This document shows, in pieces, positions 27,335-36,156 of a DNA stretch of 64,000 bases. The DNA lies in assembly GCA_023435745.1 (NCBI GenBank), contig JAEZMD010000014.1:1-64000 (forward strand), written 5' to 3'. Both the position numbers and the translations under genes were made by a program. The stretch's first letter is position 1. Every line of letters begins with the position of its first letter. Source of the stretch: Bacillota bacterium (GTDB lineage: Bacteria; Bacillota; Clostridia; Acetivibrionales; DTU013). A model generated the notes under the pieces. That model saw only the letters and a program-made list of their open reading frames with translations. It was not told the origin of the DNA and searched no databases.

Positions 27335-27368
27335 TAAAGCAATTTTATCAGCTGACGGGAGGAACTGC

Positions 27369-27659
27369 ATGAATAAGAGAGTATTTGCGTGGATACTACT
27401 GATCGCCTTTGTACTGCTTTTATTGAATATTTTAATCTTCAGGGTTTATTGGGAATTTTTCATGGTGGTATATATTATTATCCTCTTTGCTTTCATTTTC
27501 TCAAAAGGTAAGCTGTTCGAGCAGGAAGAGACTTCAGAACACAGCGAACCGGATGCGGCGAAAGACGGGAATGAGAACGCAAAAGTAAACAGCGCAGCAG
27601 CAGAAAATTCGACATCTGATGATAATAATGTTGATAGAGCAAGTGACAAGAGTGAGTGA
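27369..27659 (+). CDS. Small membrane protein with acidic tail
   Basis: A 96-residue protein with two close hydrophobic helices (about 6-24 and 30-46) and a highly polar, acidic, Asn/Ser/Glu-rich C-terminal tail. No family recognised. GGGAGG is 6 bases before the ATG, and the gene fits tightly between rarA and larA, so expression is plausible. The tail is probably cytoplasmic and disordered. Confidence 0.65.
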   Translation: MNKRVFAWILLIAFVLLLLNILIFRVYWEFFMVVYIIILFAFIFSKGKLFEQEETSEHSEPDAAKDGNENAKVNSAAAENSTSDDNNVDRASDKSE

Positions 27660-27671
27660 GGAGATTATTGT

Positions 27672-28925
27672 ATGCATTTTAAATACGGCTTTGGCAAGGA
27701 GTACAAAGAATTTGATATAAATGACGGAAATATCATGGCAGAGCTCAGCCAGAACAGCGTCGAAACAGAGCTGACAGGCCGTGACGAGGTTGTCCGCGCG
27801 CTTGAGAACCCCATAGGTACGAGAAGACTTTCCGCAATCGTGAAACCGGGGGAGAAGGTAGCCATCATCACCAGTGACATTACTCGTCCCATGCCGAGTA
27901 AAATCGTGCTGCCGCCTTTATTGGACGAATTGGCACTTGCCGGTGTGAAGGATGAAGATGTTGTCGTTGTCTTTGCGCTTGGCAGCCATAGAAAGCATAC
28001 GGACGACGAGAAAAGATATCTGGTCGGAGAAGAGGCATACAGCAGGATTCGCTGCGTAGACAGCGACCCTGGCAGATGCATAATGCTCGGTACTACCGGC
28101 AGCGGTACTCCTGTAGAAATATTTGACGTAGTGGCGCAGGCAGACAGAGTCATTTGTCTGGGAAATATTGAATATCACTATTTCGCCGGTTACAGCGGCG
28201 GCGCGAAGGCAATCATGCCGGGCGTTTCAACGCGCGCTGCCATTCAGGCAAATCACAGCGCAATGGTAAAGGACGAGGCCAGAGCAGGCGCAATCAACGA
28301 CAATCCGGTCAGGCAGGACATCGAAGAGGTTGTGAGGTTTTTGCCAATCGATTTTATACTGAATGTTGTTCTGGATGAGAATAAAACTATTATCAAAGCA
28401 GTGGCCGGGCACCATACAGACGCTCACCGGGAGGGCTGCAGGTTCCTGGACAGCCTCTACAAGGTCACGATACCTGCCAAAGCTGATATCGTCATTACAA
28501 CGCCGGGAGGCTTCCCGAAGGATATCAACCTTTACCAGGCGCAAAAGGCCCTGGACAATGCCAAACACGCTGTTCACGACGGCGGTATTATCATCCTGCT
28601 TGCTGCCTGTACGGAAGGCTATGGGGAATCTGTTTTTGAACGATGGATCAATACTTCCGCCTCGCCTGACGATCTGGTCACGAAGATCAGAGAAAATTTT
28701 GAACTGGGAGGACACAAGGCCGCAGCGATTGCTCTGGTCGAAAAGAAAGCCCGGGTCTTCATTGTCTCCGATATGCCTCATGAAATGTCAAAAAGGCTGT
28801 ATATGGAGCCCTTCGACAGTATGGATGCAGCGTTATCCAGCGCGTTTTCCGCTCTCGGAAACGACGCTAGTGTGCTTCTCATGCCTCATGGCGGTTCAAC
28901 CCTTCCTGTCGTTCGCCAAGAATGA
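27672..28925 (+). CDS. LarA-type nickel-dependent lactate racemase family protein
   Basis: A 417-residue DUF2088/LarA-family protein. FALGSHRKHT contains the cofactor-proximal His, EYHYFAGYSGGAKAIMPG holds the conserved His and the Lys that binds the pincer cofactor in LarA, and GGFPKDINLYQAQKALDNA is the C-terminal domain signature. Lactobacillus LarA racemises lactate using a nickel pincer nucleotide made by LarB, LarC and LarE; none of those is in this window, so substrate and cofactor source are unproven (other family members act on different 2-hydroxyacids). Its last codons form the left end of a repeat element. Confidence 0.85.
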   Translation: MHFKYGFGKEYKEFDINDGNIMAELSQNSVETELTGRDEVVRALENPIGTRRLSAIVKPGEKVAIITSDITRPMPSKIVLPPLLDELALAGVKDEDVVVVFALGSHRKHTDDEKRYLVGEEAYSRIRCVDSDPGRCIMLGTTGSGTPVEIFDVVAQADRVICLGNIEYHYFAGYSGGAKAIMPGVSTRAAIQANHSAMVKDEARAGAINDNPVRQDIEEVVRFLPIDFILNVVLDENKTIIKAVAGHHTDAHREGCRFLDSLYKVTIPAKADIVITTPGGFPKDINLYQAQKALDNAKHAVHDGGIIILLAACTEGYGESVFERWINTSASPDDLVTKIRENFELGGHKAAAIALVEKKARVFIVSDMPHEMSKRLYMEPFDSMDAALSSAFSALGNDASVLLMPHGGSTLPVVRQE

Positions 28926-29011
28926 TTTGTTACTGTTCGCACCAACCTGGGTACTGTGCAATAGCGGAAACAAGAGCTTCATTTGCAAGAGCTGAATAGT
29001 AACAATGATTC
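28920..29011. repeat. Palindromic repeat element, short copy
   Basis: Terminal inverted repeats GAATGATTTGTTACTGTTC (28920-28938) and GAATAGTAACAATGATTC (28994-29011) bracket a segment that shares an identical 40-base block (28955-28994) with the longer element at 59098-59137. The block is the same 26 bases from the GTTACTGTTC motif in both copies. The left end includes the stop codon of larA. The right half of the long form is missing here. It could also fold as a hairpin in the larA 3' end. Confidence 0.75.
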
Positions 29012-29036
29012 GCACATTAGTGAATAAATATTTTTG

Positions 29037-29065
29037 TTGACATTGGTAAAGTATAGTGCTATTCT
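29037..29065 (+). promoter_or_regulatory. Promoter of the iscR operon
   Basis: TTGACA (29037-29042) and TATTCT (29060-29065) are separated by 17 bases, upstream of the Rrf2 regulator gene and its Fe-S genes. Confidence 0.7.
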
Positions 29066-29076
29066 TATTTCAATAA

Positions 29077-29093
29077 CCAAGTAAAATACTAGG
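29077..29093. promoter_or_regulatory. Probable Rrf2/IscR operator
   Basis: CC-AA-GTA-AAA-TAC-TA-GG is a 17-base dyad (CC/GG, GTA/TAC) just downstream of the expected transcription start. Location and symmetry suggest autorepression by the regulator encoded next; the assignment is inferred. Confidence 0.6.
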
Positions 29094-29148
29094 GATTAAA
29101 GAAAGAAAAAGGATTTTCGATTTCCGGATAACGTGGAGGCGAGAGAAC

Positions 29149-29625
29149 ATGAAGCTTTCAACTAAAGGCAGATATGGCCTGAAGGCAATTCTGGATCTGG
29201 CTGTTCACAACAATGAAGGTCAGGTTGTTTTAAAAAGCATTGCAGAAAGGCAGCAATTATCCGAGAACTATTTAGAGCAGCTTTTTGCAGCTTTGAAGAA
29301 AGCAAAGCTTGTAAAAAGCATAAGAGGATCGCAAGGCGGATATTCGTTGGGTGACCGGCCTGAGAAGATTACCGTAGGAGATATTCTCAGAGCATTGGAA
29401 GGCTCAATGGCGCCGACAGACTGTGTTTCAGGAAACTGTGAAGTACAGCACTGCGGTAATTCTGATTTTTGTGTAACAAGAGGCGTATGGGAAAAGATCC
29501 GTGACGGGATCAATAGTGTAATAGATAACATTACCCTGCAGGAACTGGTGGAGGATTACCACAAAAGCAAGGAAGCCATGAATGGCAAGTATGAGTTTTT
29601 AGATGAATCCGGATCCGGAGTTTAG
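29149..29625 (+). CDS. iscR: Rrf2 family Fe-S-sensing regulator (IscR-like)
   Basis: A 158-residue Rrf2 regulator. The winged helix (residues 1-75; STKGRYGLKAILDLA, LSENYLEQLFAALKKA, SIRGSQGGYSL) is followed by Cys92, Cys97, Cys102 and Cys108, closely matching the cluster-binding spacing of IscR, so it probably senses Fe-S status and tunes the downstream genes. GGAGG is 9 bases before the ATG. It heads iscS-iscU-mnmA, the standard clostridial order. CymR-type regulators lack this cysteine set, which favours IscR. Confidence 0.88.
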   Translation: MKLSTKGRYGLKAILDLAVHNNEGQVVLKSIAERQQLSENYLEQLFAALKKAKLVKSIRGSQGGYSLGDRPEKITVGDILRALEGSMAPTDCVSGNCEVQHCGNSDFCVTRGVWEKIRDGINSVIDNITLQELVEDYHKSKEAMNGKYEFLDESGSGV

Positions 29626-29711
29626 AAAACCTTGAAAATGGTAATGAATAATAGCGAAACATGGTATCAATGAAAGTGTATATTTGATTTTTCATAAAGG
29701 AGTTGCAGAGT

Positions 29712-30905
29712 ATGAGTGACAGAACCGTTTATTTTGACCATGCGGCGACAACGCCGACGAGACCTGAAGTTGTAGAAGCGATGCTGCCCTATTTCACAGC
29801 GAAATTCGGCAATCCTTCCTCAATATATTCTCTGGGCAGAGACAGCAAAAAGGCGATAGAGGAGGCCAGAGAAACTGTTGCAAAAGCTATTGGCGCACAG
29901 CCAAAGGAAATTTTTTTCACAGGTTCCGGAACCGAAGCGGACAACTGGGCAATCAAGGGTGTTGCATATGCCAACAGGCAAAAGGGGAAGCATATCATCA
30001 CAACGGCCATTGAACACCCTGCTGTTCTGCACACCTGCCAATACCTTGAAAGCGACGGATTTGAGGTCACATATCTTCCCGTGGACTCCGATGGTCTTAT
30101 CACTGCGGAACAGGTAAGTGCTGCGATCAGACCCGATACAATATTGATTACCATCATGTTTGCTAATAATGAGATCGGTACAATCCAGCCGATCGCAGAA
30201 ATCGGCAAAATCGCAAAGGAAAAGGGTATCACATTCCACACAGATGCTGTACAAGCCATGGGGAATATACCTATCAATGTTGATGAAATGAATATAGACC
30301 TGCTTTCCATGTCCTCTCATAAGTTTTATGGCCCTAAAGGAATCGGCGCTCTTTATATCAGAAAGGGTGTTAAAATTACCTCCTTCCTCCACGGAGGAGC
30401 ACAGGAGAGAGGCAGAAGAGCCAGTACGGAAAATGTGGCGGCTATTGTGGGGATGGCCAAAGCGCTTGAAATTTCAGCAGAAAACATGGAAACGTATAAT
30501 AGAAAGCTCATTGAATTACGTGACAGAACGATAAAAGAAATCGAACGGAGGATTCCGTTTATAAGGCTTAACGGACACAGAGAAAAAAGGCTGCCCGGAA
30601 ATGTGAACTTTTCATTCGAATTTATTGAAGGTGAATCGCTGCTATTAATGCTGGATATGAAAGGAATAGCGGCTTCCAGCGGATCTGCCTGCACCTCCGG
30701 TTCACTGGATCCGTCACATGTGCTGCTGGCTATCGGTCTTCCGCATGAGATAGCTCATGGGTCATTGAGGATAACATTCGGAGACGAAAATACAGATGCG
30801 GATGTGGATGCTTTGATGGAAGCACTTCCAATGATCGTTCAAAGACTTCGGGAGATGTCGCCGCTTTATGAGGCGCACTGCAGACAGCAGGAGCAAAACA
30901 AGTAA
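29712..30905 (+). CDS. iscS: Cysteine desulfurase IscS/NifS
   Basis: A 397-residue PLP enzyme supplying sulfur for Fe-S clusters and MnmA. The PLP lysine is in SSHKFYGPKG and the catalytic Cys327 in SSGSACTSG, on a loop of group I length. AAGGAG lies 9 bases before ATG 29712; an in-frame TTG three codons earlier is less likely. It is one of two desulfurases in the window; this one is linked to the scaffold IscU. Confidence 0.95.
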   Translation: MSDRTVYFDHAATTPTRPEVVEAMLPYFTAKFGNPSSIYSLGRDSKKAIEEARETVAKAIGAQPKEIFFTGSGTEADNWAIKGVAYANRQKGKHIITTAIEHPAVLHTCQYLESDGFEVTYLPVDSDGLITAEQVSAAIRPDTILITIMFANNEIGTIQPIAEIGKIAKEKGITFHTDAVQAMGNIPINVDEMNIDLLSMSSHKFYGPKGIGALYIRKGVKITSFLHGGAQERGRRASTENVAAIVGMAKALEISAENMETYNRKLIELRDRTIKEIERRIPFIRLNGHREKRLPGNVNFSFEFIEGESLLLMLDMKGIAASSGSACTSGSLDPSHVLLAIGLPHEIAHGSLRITFGDENTDADVDALMEALPMIVQRLREMSPLYEAHCRQQEQNK

Positions 30906-30983
30906 TGTAAACAATAATAATAGCATTGATAACATACAGACTAAAATCACAGGCGCAGGAAGCCATAGAAAGAGGGAATGATG

Positions 30984-31427
30984 ATGTATAGCGAAAAAGT
31001 GATGGATCATTTTTCAAACCCAAGAAACGTGGGAGAAATCGTTGACGCTGACGGTGTTGGTCAGGTAGGCAATCCTAAGTGCGGCGATATAATGAAAATG
31101 TATTTAAAAATCGAAGATAATGTTATCGTCGATGCGAAATTTAAGACCTTTGGCTGCGGCGCCGCTGTTGCAACTAGCAGTATGGCTACCGAACTGGTGA
31201 GGGGCAAGACGGTTGATGAAGCCCTGAAAATTACCAACAAAGCTGTCGCAGAAGCATTGGACGGCTTGCCGCCGGTTAAAATGCACTGCTCCAATCTGGC
31301 TGAGGAAGCTATCCAGGCAGCAATTGCAGATTATAAGGTAAGAAATGGCCTTGCAGAGGATAGTGGCTGCATAGGCTGCTGCAGAAGGTGTGATGACGTA
31401 CATCACGAGATAGACGTTGAGGAATAG
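30984..31427 (+). CDS. iscU: Fe-S scaffold protein IscU/NifU N-terminal type
   Basis: A 147-residue scaffold on which clusters are assembled before transfer. The three ligand cysteines are Cys33 (NPKCGD), Cys58 (FGCGAA) and Cys102 (HCSNLA). Beyond the usual domain there is a cysteine-rich tail CIGCCRRCDD, common in clostridial NifU-like proteins. Three ATGs are in tandem at 30978-30986; the third is chosen because it is 7 bases after AGAGGGA. Confidence 0.93.
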   Translation: MYSEKVMDHFSNPRNVGEIVDADGVGQVGNPKCGDIMKMYLKIEDNVIVDAKFKTFGCGAAVATSSMATELVRGKTVDEALKITNKAVAEALDGLPPVKMHCSNLAEEAIQAAIADYKVRNGLAEDSGCIGCCRRCDDVHHEIDVEE

Positions 31428-31434
31428 GTGAGGC

Positions 31435-32526
31435 ATGACAAAAAGCAGCGTAATGCTTGGAATGAGCGGCGGCGTAGACAGTTCGGTCGCGGCCGCTGTT
31501 TTATTAAAGCAGGGTTATAATGTGGTAGGGGTTACAATGCAAATCTGGCCGGACATGGATGAAGACCGCAAACAGGTCGAGGGAGGCTGTTGTTCTCTTT
31601 CTGCCGTCGACGATGCGCGCAGGGTCGCAGACAGCATAGGGATACCCTATTACGTTCTCAATTTTAAAGATGTTTTTCAACAAAAGGTCATCGACTACTT
31701 CAACACGGAGTATCTGAAGGGCAGAACGCCCAATCCATGTATTGCGTGCAACAGACATGTCAAATTTGAATCTATGCTGCAAAAGGCCGTTTCAATGGGT
31801 ATGGATTTTATTGCGACCGGACACTACGCCAGAACCGCCTTAGATGAGGAAACAGGACGATATCTGCTGAAAAAATCAGTCACTGCCGCAAAGGATCAGA
31901 CCTATGCTCTTTACACAATGACGCAGGAGCAGCTCTCCCGAACACTTTTTCCAATAGGTGAGTTTACCAAGGATAAAGTCCGTGAAATGGCCCGTGATCT
32001 TCTGCTTCCGGTGGCTCACAAGCCTGACAGCCAGGAGATTTGTTTTGTGGAGGACAATGATTACGGACGCTATATAAGTGAGAATACTGACGCTGACATC
32101 CAGCCTGGTTTTTTTATTGATAGTTCAGGCAACAAGCTCGGGATGCACAAAGGAATCATTCATTACACGGTAGGACAGAGGAAGGGGCTTGGAATATCCT
32201 TCGGAAAGCCGATGTTTGTCGTTGCTATAAACCCGCAGGATAATACTGTCGTCCTGGGAGATGAAAATGAAGTGTTTTCCACTGAGTTGACTGCCTCAGA
32301 TCTAAATTTCATCTCCATACCTGAATTGAGCGGCGAGATGAAGGTCACCGCAAAGATACGCTATTCCGCAAAGGAAGCACCCGCAGTAATAAGCCCGTTG
32401 AAGGATGGTCGGGTACACGTTTTGTTTGACGAGCCGCAGCGTGCAATCACCCCGGGGCAGTCCGTGGTCTTTTATGACGGGGACTCGGTAGTGGGTGGGG
32501 GAGTCATAGATAGAAACGAACTATAA
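31435..32526 (+). CDS. mnmA: tRNA-specific 2-thiouridylase MnmA
   Basis: Forms 2-thiouridine at U34 of Lys, Glu and Gln tRNAs. The protein has 363 residues. The PP-loop GMSGGVDSSV is near the N-terminus, Cys102 is in NPCIACNRHVKF, and the second catalytic cysteine, Cys203, is in SQEICFVED. GGTGAGG precedes the start and only seven bases separate it from iscU. With nifZ-thiI, it gives the organism two thiolation routes. Confidence 0.96.
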   Translation: MTKSSVMLGMSGGVDSSVAAAVLLKQGYNVVGVTMQIWPDMDEDRKQVEGGCCSLSAVDDARRVADSIGIPYYVLNFKDVFQQKVIDYFNTEYLKGRTPNPCIACNRHVKFESMLQKAVSMGMDFIATGHYARTALDEETGRYLLKKSVTAAKDQTYALYTMTQEQLSRTLFPIGEFTKDKVREMARDLLLPVAHKPDSQEICFVEDNDYGRYISENTDADIQPGFFIDSSGNKLGMHKGIIHYTVGQRKGLGISFGKPMFVVAINPQDNTVVLGDENEVFSTELTASDLNFISIPELSGEMKVTAKIRYSAKEAPAVISPLKDGRVHVLFDEPQRAITPGQSVVFYDGDSVVGGGVIDRNEL

Positions 32527-32653
32527 ACCTTACAAAGACTGATTTATTCAATATTTAAAAAGTTTTTTCCTAAACAAAAAGTGACAAATTTTTTAAGATT
32601 AATATGATATAGTATAAAAAGTATATATGATAAATAAATTTGGAGGTGTCTTC

Positions 32654-33328
32654 ATGAAGAAAATCTTGAGTGTAGTTTTATGCATCGTTCTTTTTTTATC
32701 AAGTTTAGGTATGTCTACATATGCTTCTACGGGTGATCGTAGCAGCAGAGTAGTATCATCTGATGGTAGAATTGTTGTATTTACCATCAAGAACACAGTA
32801 AAGAATAACATCAGTAGTGCAGATTTAAAGGATATCGCGGACTCGAATCCTGGTGCTACTGAGTTCACAATTTACGGAAAGGAATATGCAAGGTCAACTG
32901 CTCAAGTGAATGCTAAAGAGCAAACTACATTGGTTCCTGCTGGGCAAACTATAATCGGCCCTGTAGTTAAAGGGTATACTGAAACTAATGTACTTGAGTC
33001 TGATCGATTTATGGCTTCCTGTGCAAGAGGAGAAATAAAAACTATTACTGAAGAAATATCGACAAGATTGTCTCCTAGCTACACGGGTACTGCTATAGGT
33101 GGAGTAAGTTTAAATGCGACTATTAGTTATACTATTTCGGTAGGAACAACTTTAAAGGGTCCAGACGAAGGATCTTCATATAATTGCCGTGAGTTTAGAT
33201 GCAAATTTTATGAAAACAGAGGCAATTGGGTACAGTTCAATACGATTGAAGGAATACCAATAACTCTTTCTGGTACATTTAAAGAACCTGCATACTATTT
33301 GTCTTATTCTGTAGATAGAAATATTTAG
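32654..33328 (+). CDS. Secreted protein of unknown function
   Basis: A 224-residue protein with a clear signal peptide (MKKILSVVLCIVLFLSSLG, likely cut after TYA near residue 25). The mature part is rich in Thr, Ser, Gly and beta-type sequence (TAIGGVSLNATISYTISVGT) with three cysteines, two of them four residues apart. No family is recognised; residues after about 100 look like a small beta-sandwich. GGAGGTG is 6 bases before ATG 32654. Codon use is visibly more AT-rich than in the flanking operons, and it has its own terminator, suggesting a separately acquired unit. Confidence 0.65.
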   Translation: MKKILSVVLCIVLFLSSLGMSTYASTGDRSSRVVSSDGRIVVFTIKNTVKNNISSADLKDIADSNPGATEFTIYGKEYARSTAQVNAKEQTTLVPAGQTIIGPVVKGYTETNVLESDRFMASCARGEIKTITEEISTRLSPSYTGTAIGGVSLNATISYTISVGTTLKGPDEGSSYNCREFRCKFYENRGNWVQFNTIEGIPITLSGTFKEPAYYLSYSVDRNI

Positions 33329-33342
33329 TTAAATTAAAAAAA

Positions 33343-33378
33343 TAGCCCGAGGGTAAAGTACTTCGGGTTATTTTTATT
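33343..33378 (+). terminator. Terminator after the secreted protein gene
   Basis: AGCCCGA and TTCGGGTT form a stem with an 11-base loop, followed by ATTTTTATT, 15 bases after the stop codon. Confidence 0.75.
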
Positions 33379-33450
33379 AATTTTTTTCGAGCACACATTG
33401 ACATAAATGTGTATCCATATCCGAATATGGTACTTGTATGGAGGGAATAT

Positions 33451-33681
33451 ATGGTGGTTAATGAAAAAAAGTTTATTTATTTATTTTTAAGCGGGTTGGC
33501 TTTACTTTCTGTCTGTATTATTGGCACCTGTATATCAAGTATTAGCATGTACAACAATCTGGATACTATTCAAAATCATTTGTTGTTGATCCCGCATATT
33601 TTAAGCTATGTACTTATCATTTCAGGTTTATTGGGTTTGTTCGGAATAAAAGACTTTTTCATAAAGATAAAGCGGAAATAG
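33451..33681 (+). CDS. Small two-helix membrane protein
   Basis: A 76-residue protein with two hydrophobic helices (about 8-27 and 41-62) and a basic C-terminus (IKIKRK). Not recognised. ATG 33451 has GGAGGG five bases upstream; a longer in-frame version back to 33409 lacks a ribosome site. It has the same AT-rich character as the secreted protein gene upstream but is separated from it by a terminator. Confidence 0.5.
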   Translation: MVVNEKKFIYLFLSGLALLSVCIIGTCISSISMYNNLDTIQNHLLLIPHILSYVLIISGLLGLFGIKDFFIKIKRK

Positions 33682-33688
33682 TATTACA

Positions 33689-34480
33689 TTAAAGCCTGTT
33701 GAACACAGGCTTTCTTTTTTCAAAGTGTACGGTATATTTAAACCCCGCATCCCGAAGCATTTGGGCAAAATAATCAAACCTTATACCGATATGCTCAGGT
33801 GTGTGTGCGTCCGAGCCAAGGCAGATCAGCTCTCCGCCCAGTTCGCGATAGCGTTTGAGCACCTCAAAGTCGTATTGAGCGTCAGCGGGTTGATTTCTGT
33901 ATGTACCGGTATTCAATTCAAATCCGCGACCTTGTTGAATCAGCTCTGTCATTATTGCATCTAATATTTCTTTGTGGTCATTATATCTTAATGTCCTGTC
34001 AGCATAACTGGAATATCGAATAATATACTCAAAATGTCCGACCATATCAAAGGACACAAAATTTTTAATCATGAAATATATCTCATGAAGATAACGTTCA
34101 TACGCCTCAAGCTTAGATTTATTCTTATAATATTCTCTCATGTACGGATCAATACCATCCATAACATGAACAGAGGCAAGCACATAATCAAACGGATATG
34201 CGGTGATCAACGACATGGACTCGGTGAGAACATGCGGCTGGATTCCAACCTCAACGGAATGGAGCAGCTTTATTCTGTCTTTGTATTTTTCCCTGACAGA
34301 AGTCATTTCAGCAAAATATTGGTCGAAATCGATCATGCTGTCTTCTCCGGGGAAATCAAAATCAACGTGATCTGTAAACGCAATTCCTTCAAGACCGAGA
34401 CCAATCGCTGTTTCGCAGGCGATAAGCGCGTCCATATTACTGTCAGTGGAAAAGTTTGTGTGCATATGACAATCAAACAT
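33689..34480 (-). CDS. PHP-domain histidinol-phosphatase-like hydrolase
   Basis: A 263-residue PHP (polymerase and histidinol phosphatase) metallophosphoesterase. DCHMHTNFS at the start, TDHVDF near residue 36, the HSVEVGI strand, and GSDAHTPEHIG near 220 provide the metal-binding His/Asp set. The length fits HisJ-type histidinol phosphatase, which finishes histidine synthesis, but no other his gene is nearby, so substrate is uncertain. ATG 34480 has GAGGAGGG at a spacing of 5. It is divergent from the M18 peptidase gene. Confidence 0.83.
   Translation of the reverse strand: MFDCHMHTNFSTDSNMDALIACETAIGLGLEGIAFTDHVDFDFPGEDSMIDFDQYFAEMTSVREKYKDRIKLLHSVEVGIQPHVLTESMSLITAYPFDYVLASVHVMDGIDPYMREYYKNKSKLEAYERYLHEIYFMIKNFVSFDMVGHFEYIIRYSSYADRTLRYNDHKEILDAIMTELIQQGRGFELNTGTYRNQPADAQYDFEVLKRYRELGGELICLGSDAHTPEHIGIRFDYFAQMLRDAGFKYTVHFEKRKPVFNRL
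33691..33720. terminator. Convergent terminator overlapping the PHP phosphatase 3' end
   Basis: AAAGCCTGT and ACAGGCTTT form a nine-base stem with a five-base loop, followed on the plus strand by CTTTTTT. It ends the small membrane gene (plus). The stem also encodes the last residues of the minus-strand phosphatase. Confidence 0.75.
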
Positions 34481-34647
34481 ATGAACCCTCCTCAACAAAA
34501 CTTATATTAGCATTGATGGCGGCCAAAAGCAACATATCAACGATTTTGAGTTTATAAAAAGAACTATTTGGTATATAATATAACGAGGCGTTTTAAAGAC
34601 TTACCATCTGTAAATAGCAAGAGTACATTTTATATAGGAGGAGCACC

Positions 34648-36081
34648 ATGAGCGAAGAAAAGACGGAAGGCCAGAAGCTGCAGGAAAAGCTGTCCTTCAA
34701 GCAGAAAAGAATCTGGGAGCATGCATCTGATGATGAAATCAAAAAAAGCTTTGATTTCTGTGAAGATTATAAACGTTTCCTGGACATTTCCAAGACAGAG
34801 AGAGAGTTTACGGCAAATGCTGAAAAAATGGCTGTGGCCGCAGGTTTTGTCAAACTTGAAGAACTACTTAAAAACAATACCGGAGTGAAACCCGGCACAA
34901 AGGTTTACCATGTCAATCGAAAAAAATCCGCTGTTTTTGCGGTCATCGGAAACAGGCCTATGGAAGAAGGCGTCAATATACTTGGCTCCCATATCGATTC
35001 ACCGCGTATCGACCTCAAGCAGAACCCTCTTTACGAGGATACTGAGCTGGCCTACTTTAAAACCCACTATTATGGCGGTTTGAAGAAATACCAATGGCTT
35101 ACGATACCCCTTGCCATTCATGGTATCGTAATCAAGGGTGATGGTACACCTGTCGAAATAGTCATTGGAGAACAGGACGACGACCCTGTTTTCAATATCA
35201 CTGATTTGCTGCCCCATCTTGCAAGGGAACAAATGCAGAAGAAAATGAGTGAAGCCGTTACCGGAGAAGGCCTGAATCTTCTGCTTGGCTCCATTCCATA
35301 TAAGGATGAAAAGGTGAAGGATAAGGTCAAGCTGAACATTCTGGACATCCTGAACAAGAGATACGGAATTGTTGAGGAGGATTTTCAATCTGCGGAGCTT
35401 GAGATCGTACCGGCGCAGAAAGCGAGAGATGTCGGGCTCGACAAGAGCATGGTGGGCGGATACGGCCAGGACGACAGGGTCTGCGCATATCCGGCATTGA
35501 AAGCAGTTTTGGATATTTCTGTTCCGGAGCGTACAGCGGTATGCCTGCTGACAGACAAGGAAGAGATCGGAAGCATGGGGAATACCGGAGCGCAATCAAA
35601 CCTTCTTCAGGATTTCCTGGCTAATCTGGTCGCGCTGACCTCCGGCAATTATTCAGATTTGAAGGTCCGCGCGTGCCTTTCGAAGTCTAAAATGCTTTCA
35701 GCCGATGTAAATGCCGCAGTGGATCCCAACTATGACAATGTTTACGAGAAAACAAACGCAACATATCTTGGTCGTGGAATCGTGCTGCAAAAGTATACCG
35801 GCTCCAGGGGCAAGTACGATGCCAGCGACGCCAGTGCAGAATTCGTAGGGGAAGTCAGAAAGCTTTTCAACGACAACAACATCATCTGGCAGACAGGCGA
35901 GCTGGGTAAGGTTGATGAAGGCGGGGGAGGGACAATAGCGCAGTATGCTGCCAATCTAGGCATCGACGTACTCGACTGCGGAATTGCAGTATTATCAATG
36001 CATTCTCCTTTTGAAATTACAAGCAAGGTGGACATATATACCACATACAATGCATATAAGGTGTTCTGCGGCCTGAAGTAA
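34648..36081 (+). CDS. M18 family aminopeptidase
   Basis: A 477-residue di-zinc aminopeptidase of family M18 (aspartyl/leucyl aminopeptidase group), cytoplasmic. GSHIDSPRID carries the first metal His and Asp, GGYGQDDRV the bridging Asp region, LLTDKEEIGSMG the catalytic and metal Glu pair, and AVLSMHSPFEI the last metal His. TAGGAGGAGCACC precedes the ATG. It probably trims peptides by removing N-terminal residues. Confidence 0.92.
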   Translation: MSEEKTEGQKLQEKLSFKQKRIWEHASDDEIKKSFDFCEDYKRFLDISKTEREFTANAEKMAVAAGFVKLEELLKNNTGVKPGTKVYHVNRKKSAVFAVIGNRPMEEGVNILGSHIDSPRIDLKQNPLYEDTELAYFKTHYYGGLKKYQWLTIPLAIHGIVIKGDGTPVEIVIGEQDDDPVFNITDLLPHLAREQMQKKMSEAVTGEGLNLLLGSIPYKDEKVKDKVKLNILDILNKRYGIVEEDFQSAELEIVPAQKARDVGLDKSMVGGYGQDDRVCAYPALKAVLDISVPERTAVCLLTDKEEIGSMGNTGAQSNLLQDFLANLVALTSGNYSDLKVRACLSKSKMLSADVNAAVDPNYDNVYEKTNATYLGRGIVLQKYTGSRGKYDASDASAEFVGEVRKLFNDNNIIWQTGELGKVDEGGGGTIAQYAANLGIDVLDCGIAVLSMHSPFEITSKVDIYTTYNAYKVFCGLK

Positions 36082-36156
36082 TTAATCAGCCGTAAGTAAT
36101 AATTAATGATTCTGGTACAATTATTAAACAGAGAAATGCCGTAACTGGCAGATTAA

